This document shows positions 9,445-18,249 of a DNA stretch of 51,555 nucleotides, piece by piece. Position 1 is the first letter of the stretch, and the number at the start of each line of letters is the position of its first letter. Location of the stretch: NCBI GenBank assembly GCA_027623325.1, contig JAQBXY010000025.1:1-51555 (forward strand). Reading direction: 5' to 3'. The DNA comes from Gemmatimonadota bacterium (GTDB lineage Bacteria > Gemmatimonadota > Gemmatimonadetes > Longimicrobiales > Gaopeijiaceae). The notes below the pieces were generated by a model. It saw only the letters and a program-made list of their open reading frames with translations. It searched no databases and was not told the DNA's origin. A program made the translations under genes and the position numbers.

Positions 9445-10555
9445 ATGAACAAAGATCAGATGCAGCAGCTATCGGAGCTGAGAAGAAAGCTCCAGGATCT
9501 TAGGGGGTATCTTTGACCTCGACACACGCGAAGAAAGGCTGAAGAACCTCGATCAGATGATGTCGGCTCCGGGCTTCTGGGACGACCAGGAAGTGGCCCG
9601 CACCGTCATCGACGAATCGAACCGTTTGAAGGGCTGGATCGGTCCGTGGGCTGACCTCACCGGACAGGTCGCCACCCTGGATGCAGTCGTCGAACTGCTC
9701 AAGATGGAAGCGGATCCCGATCTGCTGGCGGAGTTCGAGAACGGACTGGTGACTCTGGCCACCGGGGTCGAGGCGATCGAGCTGCGCACCATGCTCCAGG
9801 GCGAGGACGATCACCGGGAGGCCATCGTCACGATCCACCCGGGGGCGGGTGGCCTGGAATCTCAGGACTGGGCGGGCATGCTCATGCGGATGTACACCCG
9901 TTGGGCCGAGAAGAAGGGGTTTTCGGTCAACGTGCTCGACCTGCAGCCCGCGGAGGAAGGGGGAATCAAGAACGCCACACTCGAGATCCTCGGCGAGAGT
10001 GCCTACGGATATCTCAAGGCCGAGGGGGGGGTGCACCGACTAGTGCGAATATCCCCGTTCGATGCCCAGTCGCGCAGGCATACTTCGTTCGCCAGCGTGT
10101 TCGTGTATCCGGTGGTCGAGGACGAGATCGAGATTGAGATCGATGAGTCGGACCTCAGAATCGATACCTACCGTGCCTCCGGGGCGGGCGGACAGCACAT
10201 CAACAAGACGGATTCGGCCGTCCGTATCACGCACGGTCCTTCCGGCATTGTGGTGGCCTGTCAGCAGGAACGCTCGCAGCACAAGAACAAGAGCACGGCC
10301 ATGAAGATGCTCCGGGCGGCTCTGTATCAACGTGAAGTCGCGGTGCGGGATGCGGCGAAGGCGGAACTCCAGGCGGGTATGAGCGATATCGCTTTCGGGA
10401 GTCAGATCCGTTCCTACGTCTTCCAGCCGTACACGATGGTCAACGACCACCGGACCGAACTGAAGGTCACCGATGTCCACGCAGTGATGGACGGAGACCT
10501 CGATCCACTCATCGAAGCCTACCTGAAGAAGGCGGGAGCCGGAGCGGCCCTCTAG
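9445..10555 (+). CDS. prfB: Peptide chain release factor 2 (programmed +1 frameshift)
   Basis: RF2 releases the nascent chain at UGA and UAA codons. The coding sequence is join(9445..9513, 9515..10555), 369 aa, near the family length. Frame 0 starts at ATG 9445 and meets an in-frame TGA at 9514-9516, immediately after the classical shift site: internal Shine-Dalgarno AGGGGG (9502-9507), three bases, then CTT TGA C. A +1 slip at CTT continues as GAC CTC GAC into the long frame. That frame carries the anticodon-like SPF motif (RISPFDAQSRRHTSF) and the catalytic GGQ (ASGAGGQHINKTDSAV). Calling the gene only from the later ATG (9557) would lose about 38 residues. lysS follows 29 nt later, the same order as in E. 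coli. Confidence 0.96.
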
Positions 10556-10584
10556 ACGGTCGCCGGTCGAGGACGCACGCGATT

Positions 10585-12111
10585 ATGGAAGATCTCAGCC
10601 AGGTTCTGCGCCATCGGCGCGAAAAACTCGCTGCCCTTCGGGAGCGCGGGGTCGAGCCGTTCGCGTACAACTTCGATCCTACGGCGTCTTCGCTCGATGC
10701 CATCGCTGGATTCGAAGCCGATGAAGCGGCCGAGGGCCTGTCCGAAGCGGGTCACGGGACGTCCGTCCGGGTGGCCGGTCGCATCGTGGGTTGGCGCGAT
10801 ATGGGCAAGAGCGTCTTCGCGCACATCGAGGACCGAGCCGGGCGCGTGCAGATCTACTTCAAGAAGAACGCGCTCGGCGACGACTCGTTCGACCTGCTGG
10901 GCCTCGTCGATCTCGGGGATTGGATCGGGACCGAGGGGGGGACGTTTCGCACGCGGACGGGGGAGGTGACCGTTCATGCTCAGTCCTGGACCCTCCTGAC
11001 CAAGTCGCTGCGCCCGTTGCCCTTCGGGAAGGTCGAGACCGACCCGGACACGGGAGAGCGCATCGTACACTCGGGTTTCACGGACCAGGAAACGCGCTAT
11101 CGGCAGCGCTACGCCGACCTGGCCGTACATCCTGAAGTTCGGGAAGCCTTCCGAACCCGGTCGAAGATCATTACGGCGCTCCGCCGCTTCCTGGACAACG
11201 AGGGCTTTCTCGAGGTGGAAACACCGGTGCTCCAGCCGCTGTACGGAGGAGCCTCGGCGAAGCCGTTCGTGACGACCCACCACGCGCTCGATCAGACCAT
11301 GTACCTGCGGATCGCCGACGAGCTCTATCTGAAGCGGCTCATCGTGGGAGGACTGGATCGTGTCTACGAGATTTCGAAGGATTTCCGAAACGAAGGGTTG
11401 TCTCGCGTTCACAACCCCGAGTTCACGATGCTCGAGTGGTATCAGGCGTTCTCCGACTACGAGGATCAGATGGCGCTCGTCGAGCGGATGGTTCTCTTCG
11501 TGCTCGACGAAGTGATCGGTTCGCGGACGATCAGGGCCGGCGGTGAGGACGTCACGGTTTCGACGCCTTTCCGACGCCTCGGTCTGATCGACGGGCTGTC
11601 CCAGGCGCTGGGGACGGACGTGCACGAGATGACGGATGCGGCGCTCCGCGCGAAAGCGGAGGAGCTCAAGGTCCCGGACCTCGGGGGCGCCGGGCGCGGA
11701 AAGCTCGTCGACAAGCTATTCGGCGAGTTGGTCGAGCCGGGGCTGATTCAACCGACTTTCGTCATCGATCACCCGAAGGAGTTGAGTCCGCTAGCGAAGC
11801 CTCACCGGAACGATTCCAGGCTCACCGAACGCTTTGAGCTCTACATCGGTGGGGCCGAGATCTTCAATGCGTTCTCGGAGCTCAACGACCCGATCGATCA
11901 GCGGCAACGCTTCGAGGGTCAAGCAGCCCTTCGCGCGGCAGGCGATGATGAGGCTCAGCCGATCGACGACGACTACATCCGAGCTCTCGAATACGGCATG
12001 CCGCCCACCGGCGGTGTGGGGATGGGCGTGGATCGCTTCGTGATGATGCTGACGGGCCAGACGTCGATCCGGGACGTCATTCTGTTCCCGATTCTGCGAA
12101 CCGAGGAATAG
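10585..12111 (+). CDS. lysS: Lysyl-tRNA synthetase, class II
   Basis: A 508-aa class II LysRS, charging tRNA-Lys. An N-terminal OB-fold anticodon-binding domain (about 60-150, VRVAGRIVGWRDMGKSVFAHIED) precedes the catalytic core. Motif 1 lies around FLEVETPVLQPLYGGASAKPF, motif 2 around YEISKDFRNEGLSRVHNPEFTMLEWY, and motif 3 at the end (GVGMGVDRFVMMLTGQTSIRDVILFP). The length is typical. The start ATG is 29 nt downstream of prfB, and the stop abuts the GTG of the next gene with no spacer, so the downstream permease is probably translated by reinitiation. Confidence 0.96.
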   Translation: MEDLSQVLRHRREKLAALRERGVEPFAYNFDPTASSLDAIAGFEADEAAEGLSEAGHGTSVRVAGRIVGWRDMGKSVFAHIEDRAGRVQIYFKKNALGDDSFDLLGLVDLGDWIGTEGGTFRTRTGEVTVHAQSWTLLTKSLRPLPFGKVETDPDTGERIVHSGFTDQETRYRQRYADLAVHPEVREAFRTRSKIITALRRFLDNEGFLEVETPVLQPLYGGASAKPFVTTHHALDQTMYLRIADELYLKRLIVGGLDRVYEISKDFRNEGLSRVHNPEFTMLEWYQAFSDYEDQMALVERMVLFVLDEVIGSRTIRAGGEDVTVSTPFRRLGLIDGLSQALGTDVHEMTDAALRAKAEELKVPDLGGAGRGKLVDKLFGELVEPGLIQPTFVIDHPKELSPLAKPHRNDSRLTERFELYIGGAEIFNAFSELNDPIDQRQRFEGQAALRAAGDDEAQPIDDDYIRALEYGMPPTGGVGMGVDRFVMMLTGQTSIRDVILFPILRTEE

Positions 12112-13362
12112 GTGAAGCGGCTCAATTGGTTCATCGCTCGGCACTACCTGCGAGCGGGCCGTGGGCGCGGCCTGTTGTCGCTCATCACGTGGATTGCCCT
12201 CGGTGGGGTAACGCTCGGAGTAGCGGCACTCATCACCGTCATCTCGGTGATGGGCGGCATGCAGGGGGAACTCCGTGGGAAGATTCTCGAATCGACACCC
12301 CACCTGTACGTGTTGGAGTACAGCACGAGCTTGAGGTTGCAGGACTACCGACAGGTCGTCGACAGCATCCTCGCAATGGACGACGTCGTCGGCGCGGCCC
12401 CGTTTGCGATGTCCTCTGTGTCCGTAATGAGGCAAGGGGCCGACTACCCGCAGCCGGCCTACCTCTTCGGGGTAGATATCGATACCACGCGAATTGCTGC
12501 GACGGATATGGAACGCAGCATCATCGACGGCTCACTCGACTTGACGACGCCGGCTTCCGGACTGCCTCCGCTCCTTCTGGGTTCTGTGCTGGCGGACCGA
12601 ATGGGGGTATTCCCGGGGGACAGCCTCGTGGTCCTCTCGATGGAGAACCTGAAGCAGGACATGTTCGGCGGGTTTCAGCCCACGCTTCGGCAGTTTGAGG
12701 TTACCGGGACCTTCACCACGGGCATGTACGAGTACGACCTGCAGAACGTGTATACGCGACTCGACGCGGCCCAGGAACTCATCGGGATCGATTCGCTCGA
12801 TGCGAGCGGCATCGGCGTCCGCACGGCAGATGCGGAGCGGGCGACCGAGATCGGACTTCGGCTCGGAGATCGTCTCGGCGGCCCCTACTATGTGGAGTCC
12901 TGGATCACGAGGAACCGGGCCCTCTTCAGTGCACTCGAGCTCGAAAAGTTGGCGCTCGGAGTGATCGTGTTCCTCATCGTGATCGTGGCAGCGTTCAACA
13001 TCGTCAGTACGCTGGTCATGGTGGTGTCCGATCGCACGAAGGAGATCGGCATCCTGCGGACCATGGGCATGACGCAGGCAGGGATCCTCCGCGTGTTCGT
13101 GCTTCAGGGCGTATGGATCGGCGTGATCGGGACGGCGGCGGGCGCCGCTCTCGGTATCGGTCTTTCCTGGGCTCTCGACCGCTTCGAGTTCATCAAGATT
13201 CCGGGGGACGTGTATTTCGTCGATCACCTACCCGCAACGTTGGATCTCGTCGATACGAGTCTGGTCATCGTGGCCAGCATTGCCATCTCGCTCGTCGCCA
13301 CCATCTACCCTGCCGTGCAGGCCTCTCGACTCGAGCCAGTCGATGCGATTCGCCATGAGTGA
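12112..13362 (+). CDS. LolC/LolE-family lipoprotein-releasing ABC permease
   Basis: A 416-aa inner-membrane permease with the FtsX/LolE layout: TM1 near residues 22-45 (LITWIALGGVTLGVAALITVISVMGGM), a large periplasmic MacB-PCD-like domain (about 50-270), and three C-terminal TM helices (about 280-310, 335-360, 378-400) ending in the usual YPAVQASRLEPVDAIRHE. Together with the following LolD ATPase it should extract lipoproteins from the inner membrane for delivery to the outer membrane. Only one permease gene is present, suggesting a homodimeric transporter (LolF-like arrangement), which is inference. The GTG start directly follows the lysS stop, and its 3' end overlaps lolD by 8 nt. Confidence 0.88.
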   Translation: MKRLNWFIARHYLRAGRGRGLLSLITWIALGGVTLGVAALITVISVMGGMQGELRGKILESTPHLYVLEYSTSLRLQDYRQVVDSILAMDDVVGAAPFAMSSVSVMRQGADYPQPAYLFGVDIDTTRIAATDMERSIIDGSLDLTTPASGLPPLLLGSVLADRMGVFPGDSLVVLSMENLKQDMFGGFQPTLRQFEVTGTFTTGMYEYDLQNVYTRLDAAQELIGIDSLDASGIGVRTADAERATEIGLRLGDRLGGPYYVESWITRNRALFSALELEKLALGVIVFLIVIVAAFNIVSTLVMVVSDRTKEIGILRTMGMTQAGILRVFVLQGVWIGVIGTAAGAALGIGLSWALDRFEFIKIPGDVYFVDHLPATLDLVDTSLVIVASIAISLVATIYPAVQASRLEPVDAIRHE

Positions 13363-14065
13363 GGTGAACGGCGGACGGGTCGCGCCGCTCACGGCCCGAA
13401 ATCTGGCCAAGACGTTCGTGGGGGGGGATGGTCGAGAGCTCACGATCCTCCAGGGTGTAGACTTCGAACTCGAGGCGGGAGGGGCGGTCGCGATCACCGG
13501 GGTAAGTGGTGCCGGAAAGTCGACGCTGCTCCATCTCCTCGGCGCCCTGGATCGCCCGACGGGAGGGGAGGTGTTTCTTGGTGGACGTTCGGTTGCCGGG
13601 CTCGATGACGTGGAGTTGGCAGGGGTCCGCAATCGTGACATCGGTTTCGTATTTCAGTTCCATCACCTGCTCCGGGAGTTCACTGCCCTGGAGAACGTGA
13701 TGATGCCGGCTCTGATCGGCGGGGCCACGATGCGGGTCGCGTCGGATCGTGCCCGTGCGCTGCTCACGGATGTTGGCCTCGCCGAAAGGGCGTCGCACAA
13801 GCCGCGCCAACTTTCCGGCGGCGAGCAACAGAGGGTGGCGGTCGCTCGCGCGCTCGTGAACGATCCGGTTGTGCTCCTCGCCGACGAGCCGTCCGGCAAT
13901 CTGGATAGTGAGACCAGCTCGCAACTCCACGACCTCCTTTTCGACCTTCGCGAGCGGCGGGCGCTCTCTCTCGTCGTGGTCACGCACAATCCGGATCTGG
14001 CGGGTCGTGCCGACCGCGTTCTCGTACTGTCCGCTGGGGGGCTCCATCCGACCACTGCGGTGTAG
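13355..14065 (+). CDS. lolD: LolD-type ABC transporter ATPase
   Basis: A 236-aa ATP-binding subunit of the lipoprotein-releasing transporter. Walker A is GVSGAGKST, the Q-loop is FQFHHLL, the signature is LSGGEQQRVAVARAL, Walker B is VVLLADEPSGNLD, and the switch His is in VVVTHNPDLA. The length is that of LolD/MacB-type cassettes. ATG at 13355 is chosen because it overlaps the permease stop in the usual coupled way. In-frame ATG 13343 is an alternative, and longer versions reach into the permease coding region with no homology. Confidence 0.9.
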   Translation: MSEVNGGRVAPLTARNLAKTFVGGDGRELTILQGVDFELEAGGAVAITGVSGAGKSTLLHLLGALDRPTGGEVFLGGRSVAGLDDVELAGVRNRDIGFVFQFHHLLREFTALENVMMPALIGGATMRVASDRARALLTDVGLAERASHKPRQLSGGEQQRVAVARALVNDPVVLLADEPSGNLDSETSSQLHDLLFDLRERRALSLVVVTHNPDLAGRADRVLVLSAGGLHPTTAV

Positions 14066-14108
14066 CCCCCGACAACGAGTGGGCCGGGCACGTGTCGAGG
14101 AGTCGGCG

Positions 14109-14612
14109 ATGGCGGACATGATCTGTAACAACTGCGGTGCGACGGACGCTGTCGTGCACCTGACGCAGATCGTGAACAATCAGATGTCCACGCACCACCT
14201 CTGTGAGCGTTGCGCCGCGGAAAAGGGGCTCGAGAACGCGCCGGATATCTCCAATCTGCCCCTCATCGATGTCATCGCTCAGATGACGGAGGACGTGCCG
14301 GCGGACCCGCGAATGTCGGGTACAGAGTGTTCCTTCTGTGGTTTGACCTACGAGGACTTCCGCAGGACGGGCCGATTGGGTTGCCCGCATTGCTACGAGA
14401 CGTTTGCTGGACATCTGCCGCAGCTGCTGCAGAGGATCCATGGCGCCGTGAAGCACGTGGGCAAGGTCTACCTGCCGCCCGACCCCACGGCGTCCGACAT
14501 GGAGAAGAAACTCGAAGGTCTCCGACGACGCCTTCATCGGGCGATCCAGTCTGAGGATTTCGAGCGTGCGGCAGAGTTGCGCGATCAGATCCGAGCCCTC
14601 GAGCCCGCCTGA
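14109..14612 (+). CDS. mcsA: McsA, activator of protein-arginine kinase (zinc-finger/UVR protein)
   Basis: A 167-aa protein with paired zinc-binding motifs: CNNCG and CERC in the N-terminal third, CSFC and CPHC in the middle. A C-terminal UVR motif (KLEGLRRRLHRAIQSEDFERAAELRDQIRALE) follows. This is the McsA architecture. McsA activates the arginine kinase McsB and connects it to ClpC. ATG 14109 has a GAGGAG ribosome-binding sequence about 8 nt upstream; earlier in-frame starts run into lolD. mcsB begins 13 nt later and clpC follows, so the order mcsA-mcsB-clpC matches Bacillus, but no ctsR repressor gene is present in the cluster. Confidence 0.93.
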   Translation: MADMICNNCGATDAVVHLTQIVNNQMSTHHLCERCAAEKGLENAPDISNLPLIDVIAQMTEDVPADPRMSGTECSFCGLTYEDFRRTGRLGCPHCYETFAGHLPQLLQRIHGAVKHVGKVYLPPDPTASDMEKKLEGLRRRLHRAIQSEDFERAAELRDQIRALEPA

Positions 14613-14625
14613 GTTCGCCCCGCCG

Positions 14626-15753
14626 ATGAACGACTTCGATGCGTTGCCCGATCACGGATTGGGATGGTTGGAGGCGAGCGGTGCGCATGCGGACATCGTG
14701 TTGTCCACACGTGTGCGATTGGCGCGCAATCTCCAGGGGCATGCGTTCGGGCCGCGAGCCCGTGTGAATGACCGGGAGGCGGTGCTCCGTCAATTCAAGC
14801 ACTCGATCGAGCGGTCCGAAATGCTGCGCGATGGAACCCTCCTGGTGATGTCGAAGATCGACGCGCGGACTCGTCGGATTCTCCTGGAACGGCGCCTCGC
14901 GACGCGCGATCTCCTCGGGGAAGCCGGTGAGGATCCTGCAAACGGAACGGCGGTGCACTTGTCGAGCCGGGACCCGGTCAGTGTGATGATCAACGAGGAG
15001 GACCATCTCCGCGTCCAGAGCCTCCTTTCCGGGCTGCGGATCCAAGAGGCGTGGGAAATGGTGGATCGACTCGACGAAGAGCTCGGACGCGAGTTGCCCT
15101 TCGCCTATCACAATGACTTCGGGTTTCTGACGAGCTGTCCCACGAATGTCGGGTCGGGGCTCCGAGCATCGGTCTTCATGCATTTGCCGGGTCTGGTTCT
15201 GACGAAGGAAATCGGCAAGGCTCTACGGGGCCTCGGAGAACTGGGACTGACGTTCCGAGGGTTGTACGGCGAAGGTTCGGAAGTCGTCGGCAACTTCTTC
15301 CAGGTCTCCAATCAGACGACGTTGGGGCGGACCGAGGAAGACCTCGTGGACCACCTCGACCGGGTGGTCCGGAAGGTCATAGATGACGAGCTACGAGCTC
15401 GTCGAGTATTGCTTCGCGACGCCCGCGGCGTCACCGAGGACAAGATATGGCGGGCCTACGGGCTTTTGCGCTACGCCCGCTCGCTCTCTTTCGAAGAATT
15501 GATGAATTTATTGTCGGGAGTGCGGCTCGGAGTGAGTCTGAAACTACTCCCGGAGCTCCGTGTATACACGCTGAACAAGATGATGATCTTCACGCAACCG
15601 GCGCATCTCGAGCAGGCGGCCGGTCGTGACCTTCCTCAAGCGGAAAGCGACGCGCACCGAGCCGCGTATGTGCGACGAATCCTTGACACCGAGGGGGACG
15701 TTTCGACGGGCGACCAGGCGACCGACGACAGCGATCTCTCCGACCAGCCCTGA
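14626..15753 (+). CDS. mcsB: Protein-arginine kinase McsB
   Basis: A 375-aa phosphagen-kinase-fold enzyme that phosphorylates arginine side chains and so marks proteins for ClpCP degradation. Hallmarks are the ATP-binding STRVRLARNLQGHAF (about 30-44), the NEEDHLR loop (about 124-130), the active-site-like cysteine in SCPTNVGSGLRASV (about 167-180), and the C-terminal GVRLGVSLKLLPE segment. The length suits McsB (about 350-365 aa) and differs from metazoan arginine kinases, which have an extra N-terminal domain. ATG 14626 is preferred over 14566, which would sit inside mcsA. The last 30 residues are acidic and poorly conserved in appearance. Confidence 0.94.
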   Translation: MNDFDALPDHGLGWLEASGAHADIVLSTRVRLARNLQGHAFGPRARVNDREAVLRQFKHSIERSEMLRDGTLLVMSKIDARTRRILLERRLATRDLLGEAGEDPANGTAVHLSSRDPVSVMINEEDHLRVQSLLSGLRIQEAWEMVDRLDEELGRELPFAYHNDFGFLTSCPTNVGSGLRASVFMHLPGLVLTKEIGKALRGLGELGLTFRGLYGEGSEVVGNFFQVSNQTTLGRTEEDLVDHLDRVVRKVIDDELRARRVLLRDARGVTEDKIWRAYGLLRYARSLSFEELMNLLSGVRLGVSLKLLPELRVYTLNKMMIFTQPAHLEQAAGRDLPQAESDAHRAAYVRRILDTEGDVSTGDQATDDSDLSDQP

Positions 15754-15759
15754 CGGGTC

Positions 15760-18249
15760 ATGAACTACAATTTTACCGACCGTGTTCGGAAGGTTCTTGC
15801 GATGGCCCGCGAGGAGGCCATTCGTCTTCAACACGACTATGTCGGCACGGAGCATATTTTGCTCGGCCTCATCCGCGAGGGGGAGGGGGTCGCGGCCGCC
15901 GTGCTCCAGAACCTCAGCATCGATCTCGAGCAGATCCATGAGCGGGTCGAGGAGTCCGTCCGTAAGGGCAAGGCGACCATCGCGCTGGGCGAACTCCCTT
16001 ATACGTCGCGAGCCAAGAAGGTCCTGGAATTCGCGATGGCCGAGGCCAAGGACTTCAATCACTCCTACGTTGGCACCGAGCACCTTCTGCTCGGTCTTCT
16101 GCGCGAGGAGAAGGGGATCGCCGCCCAGGTCCTGAACTCGCTCGGTGTAACGCTCGACGAGGCTCGAGGGGAAACGCTCAAGGTCCTCGGATCCGACGTG
16201 TCGCCGTCGGAGCCGGCCGGCATCGGTGGCGGAAGCGACGTGCCATCGAGCGCGACCTCGGGCAAGCCCGGGGACAAGAAATCGAAGACTCCGGCCCTCG
16301 ATCACTTCTGTCGAGATCTCACGGAACTCGCTCGGCAGGACAAGCTCGATCCAACCATTGGGCGGGCTTCCGAGATCGAACGTGTGATCGAGATCCTCTG
16401 CCGGAGGAAGAAGAACAATCCGGTCCTGATCGGAGAGCCGGGTGTCGGCAAGACTGCGATCGTAGAGGGACTCGCACAGATCATCGCAGAGGGCGGAATT
16501 ACCGAGTCGCTGAAGGAGCACCGGGTGTTGGCGCTCGACATGGCGGCCGTAATCGCGGGAACGAAGTATCGCGGGCAATTCGAGGAGCGTTTGAAGGCGG
16601 TTATGAACGAGATCCAGGCGAGCAAAACGGTGATCCTTTTCATCGACGAGCTACATACGCTCGTGGGTGCGGGAGCCGCCGAAGGCGCGATCGACGCGTC
16701 CAACATGCTCAAGCCGGCGCTCGCTCGGGGTGAACTCCAGTGCATCGGAGCCTCGACGCTGAACGAATACCGCAAGTACATCGAGAAGGACGGCGCCCTC
16801 GAACGGCGTTTCCAGCCCGTCATCGTGGACCCGCCGGCGGTCGAGGAGACGGTCGAGATTCTGAAGGGTCTGCGCGGCCGTTATGAAGACCACCACCGTG
16901 TCGTGATTCCTGATGACGCACTGGAGCAGGCCGCGAAGCTGGCGGACCGGTACATCACGGACCGATTCCTGCCCGACAAGGCGATCGATGTGATCGATGA
17001 GGCCGGGGCGCGTGCGCGTATCGCGAGTCAGGTCCCGCCGGCCGATGTCGAGGAGCTCAAGATCCGGCTCGCTGAGATCGCGAAGCGAAAAGAAGACGCC
17101 ATCGGCGATCAGGACTTCGAGCGCGCGGCGGATCTGCGTGACGAGGAGCGCGAGTTCAGTCAGGCCATTCGGGTCCGACAGGACGCCTGGGAAGAAGAGC
17201 GCAAGCAGCATCGCCCGGAAATCACCACGGAGGAAGTGGCGTTCATCGTCGGGCGCTGGACCGGCATCCCCGTGACTCGAATTCGCCAAACGGAGTCCGA
17301 GCGCCTCGTTCGGATGGAAGACGAACTCCATCGCAGAATCGTCGGGCAACACGATGCGATCAAGGCGATCAGTCGCGCCATTCGTCGCAGTCGCGCGGGC
17401 CTCAAAGACCCTCGGCGTCCGATCGGATCATTCATCTTTTCGGGCCCCACGGGCGTCGGAAAGACAGAGCTCGCACGGGCCCTGGCGGAGTTCCTGTTCG
17501 ACGATCGTGAGGCGCTGATTCGCGTCGACATGAGTGAGTACATGGAGAAGTTCTCCGTGTCGCGTCTGATTGGAGCCCCTCCGGGATACGTCGGATACGA
17601 GGATTCGGGCGCCCTGACGAAGGCCGTTCGGCGCCGGCCGTACTCGGTGGTTCTGCTCGACGAAATCGAGAAGGCCCACCCTGACGTGTTCAATATCCTC
17701 CTCCAGGTGTTGGACGAAGGACATCTGACCGACAACTACGGGCGCGTGATCGACTTCAAGAACACGGTTCTGATCATGACGTCGAATCTCGGAACGCGGG
17801 ACATATCAAAGGGCGGACTGGGCTTCCAGACCGCCGATCCGCAGACCGACTACGAGATCATGAAGGACAAGGTGGCGAAGGAAATCGAGCGGGCGTTCAA
17901 CCCGGAGTTCCTGAACCGCGTGGACGACACGATCGTCTTCCACTCTCTGACCAAGGCCGAGATCGGCGAGATCATCCACATCCTCATGGTGGACGTACGT
18001 GCCCGCCTCGAGGAAGAGGGGATCACGCTCCGATTCAGCGATGCCGCGCTCGCGTTCCTTGTTGACGAGGGGTACGACGAGAAGTTCGGTGCCCGCCCGC
18101 TCAAGAGGGCGATTCAGAGATATCTCGAGGATCCCTTATCGGAGAAGATCCTGCAGTCCGAATTCAGCAGCGGTGACGAGGTCGAAGTGGATGTCGATCC
18201 GGACCACAGAGGTTTGATTCTCCGCGCGGAGTCGGCGACCAAGACGTGA
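15760..18249 (+). CDS. clpC: ClpC AAA+ unfoldase
   Basis: An 829-aa Hsp100 unfoldase for ClpP-dependent proteolysis. Two Clp-N repeats come first (about 5-70 and 80-145), each with GTEH(I/L)LLGL. E31 and E107 occupy the positions known in B. subtilis ClpC to bind phospho-arginine. AAA-1 has Walker [13 protein letters not shown]-bearing middle domain follows ([29 protein letters not shown]), where McsA/MecA-type adaptors dock. AAA-2 has GPTGVGKT and a GGLGFQ loop resembling the ClpP-docking GF loop. It starts 6 nt after mcsB, and its TGA overlaps the GTG of bamA. clpP is not in the window. Confidence 0.96.
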   Translation: MNYNFTDRVRKVLAMAREEAIRLQHDYVGTEHILLGLIREGEGVAAAVLQNLSIDLEQIHERVEESVRKGKATIALGELPYTSRAKKVLEFAMAEAKDFNHSYVGTEHLLLGLLREEKGIAAQVLNSLGVTLDEARGETLKVLGSDVSPSEPAGIGGGSDVPSSATSGKPGDKKSKTPALDHFCRDLTELARQDKLDPTIGRASEIERVIEILCRRKKNNPVLIGEPGVGKTAIVEGLAQIIAEGGITESLKEHRVLALDMAAVIAGTKYRGQFEERLKAVMNEIQASKTVILFIDELHTLVGAGAAEGAIDASNMLKPALARGELQCIGASTLNEYRKYIEKDGALERRFQPVIVDPPAVEETVEILKGLRGRYEDHHRVVIPDDALEQAAKLADRYITDRFLPDKAIDVIDEAGARARIASQVPPADVEELKIRLAEIAKRKEDAIGDQDFERAADLRDEEREFSQAIRVRQDAWEEERKQHRPEITTEEVAFIVGRWTGIPVTRIRQTESERLVRMEDELHRRIVGQHDAIKAISRAIRRSRAGLKDPRRPIGSFIFSGPTGVGKTELARALAEFLFDDREALIRVDMSEYMEKFSVSRLIGAPPGYVGYEDSGALTKAVRRRPYSVVLLDEIEKAHPDVFNILLQVLDEGHLTDNYGRVIDFKNTVLIMTSNLGTRDISKGGLGFQTADPQTDYEIMKDKVAKEIERAFNPEFLNRVDDTIVFHSLTKAEIGEIIHILMVDVRARLEEEGITLRFSDAALAFLVDEGYDEKFGARPLKRAIQRYLEDPLSEKILQSEFSSGDEVEVDVDPDHRGLILRAESATKT

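Noticed and set aside
13265-14179. 304-aa minus-strand frame across lolD
   Set aside because: Antisense to a complete ABC ATPase with all motifs; no independent support.
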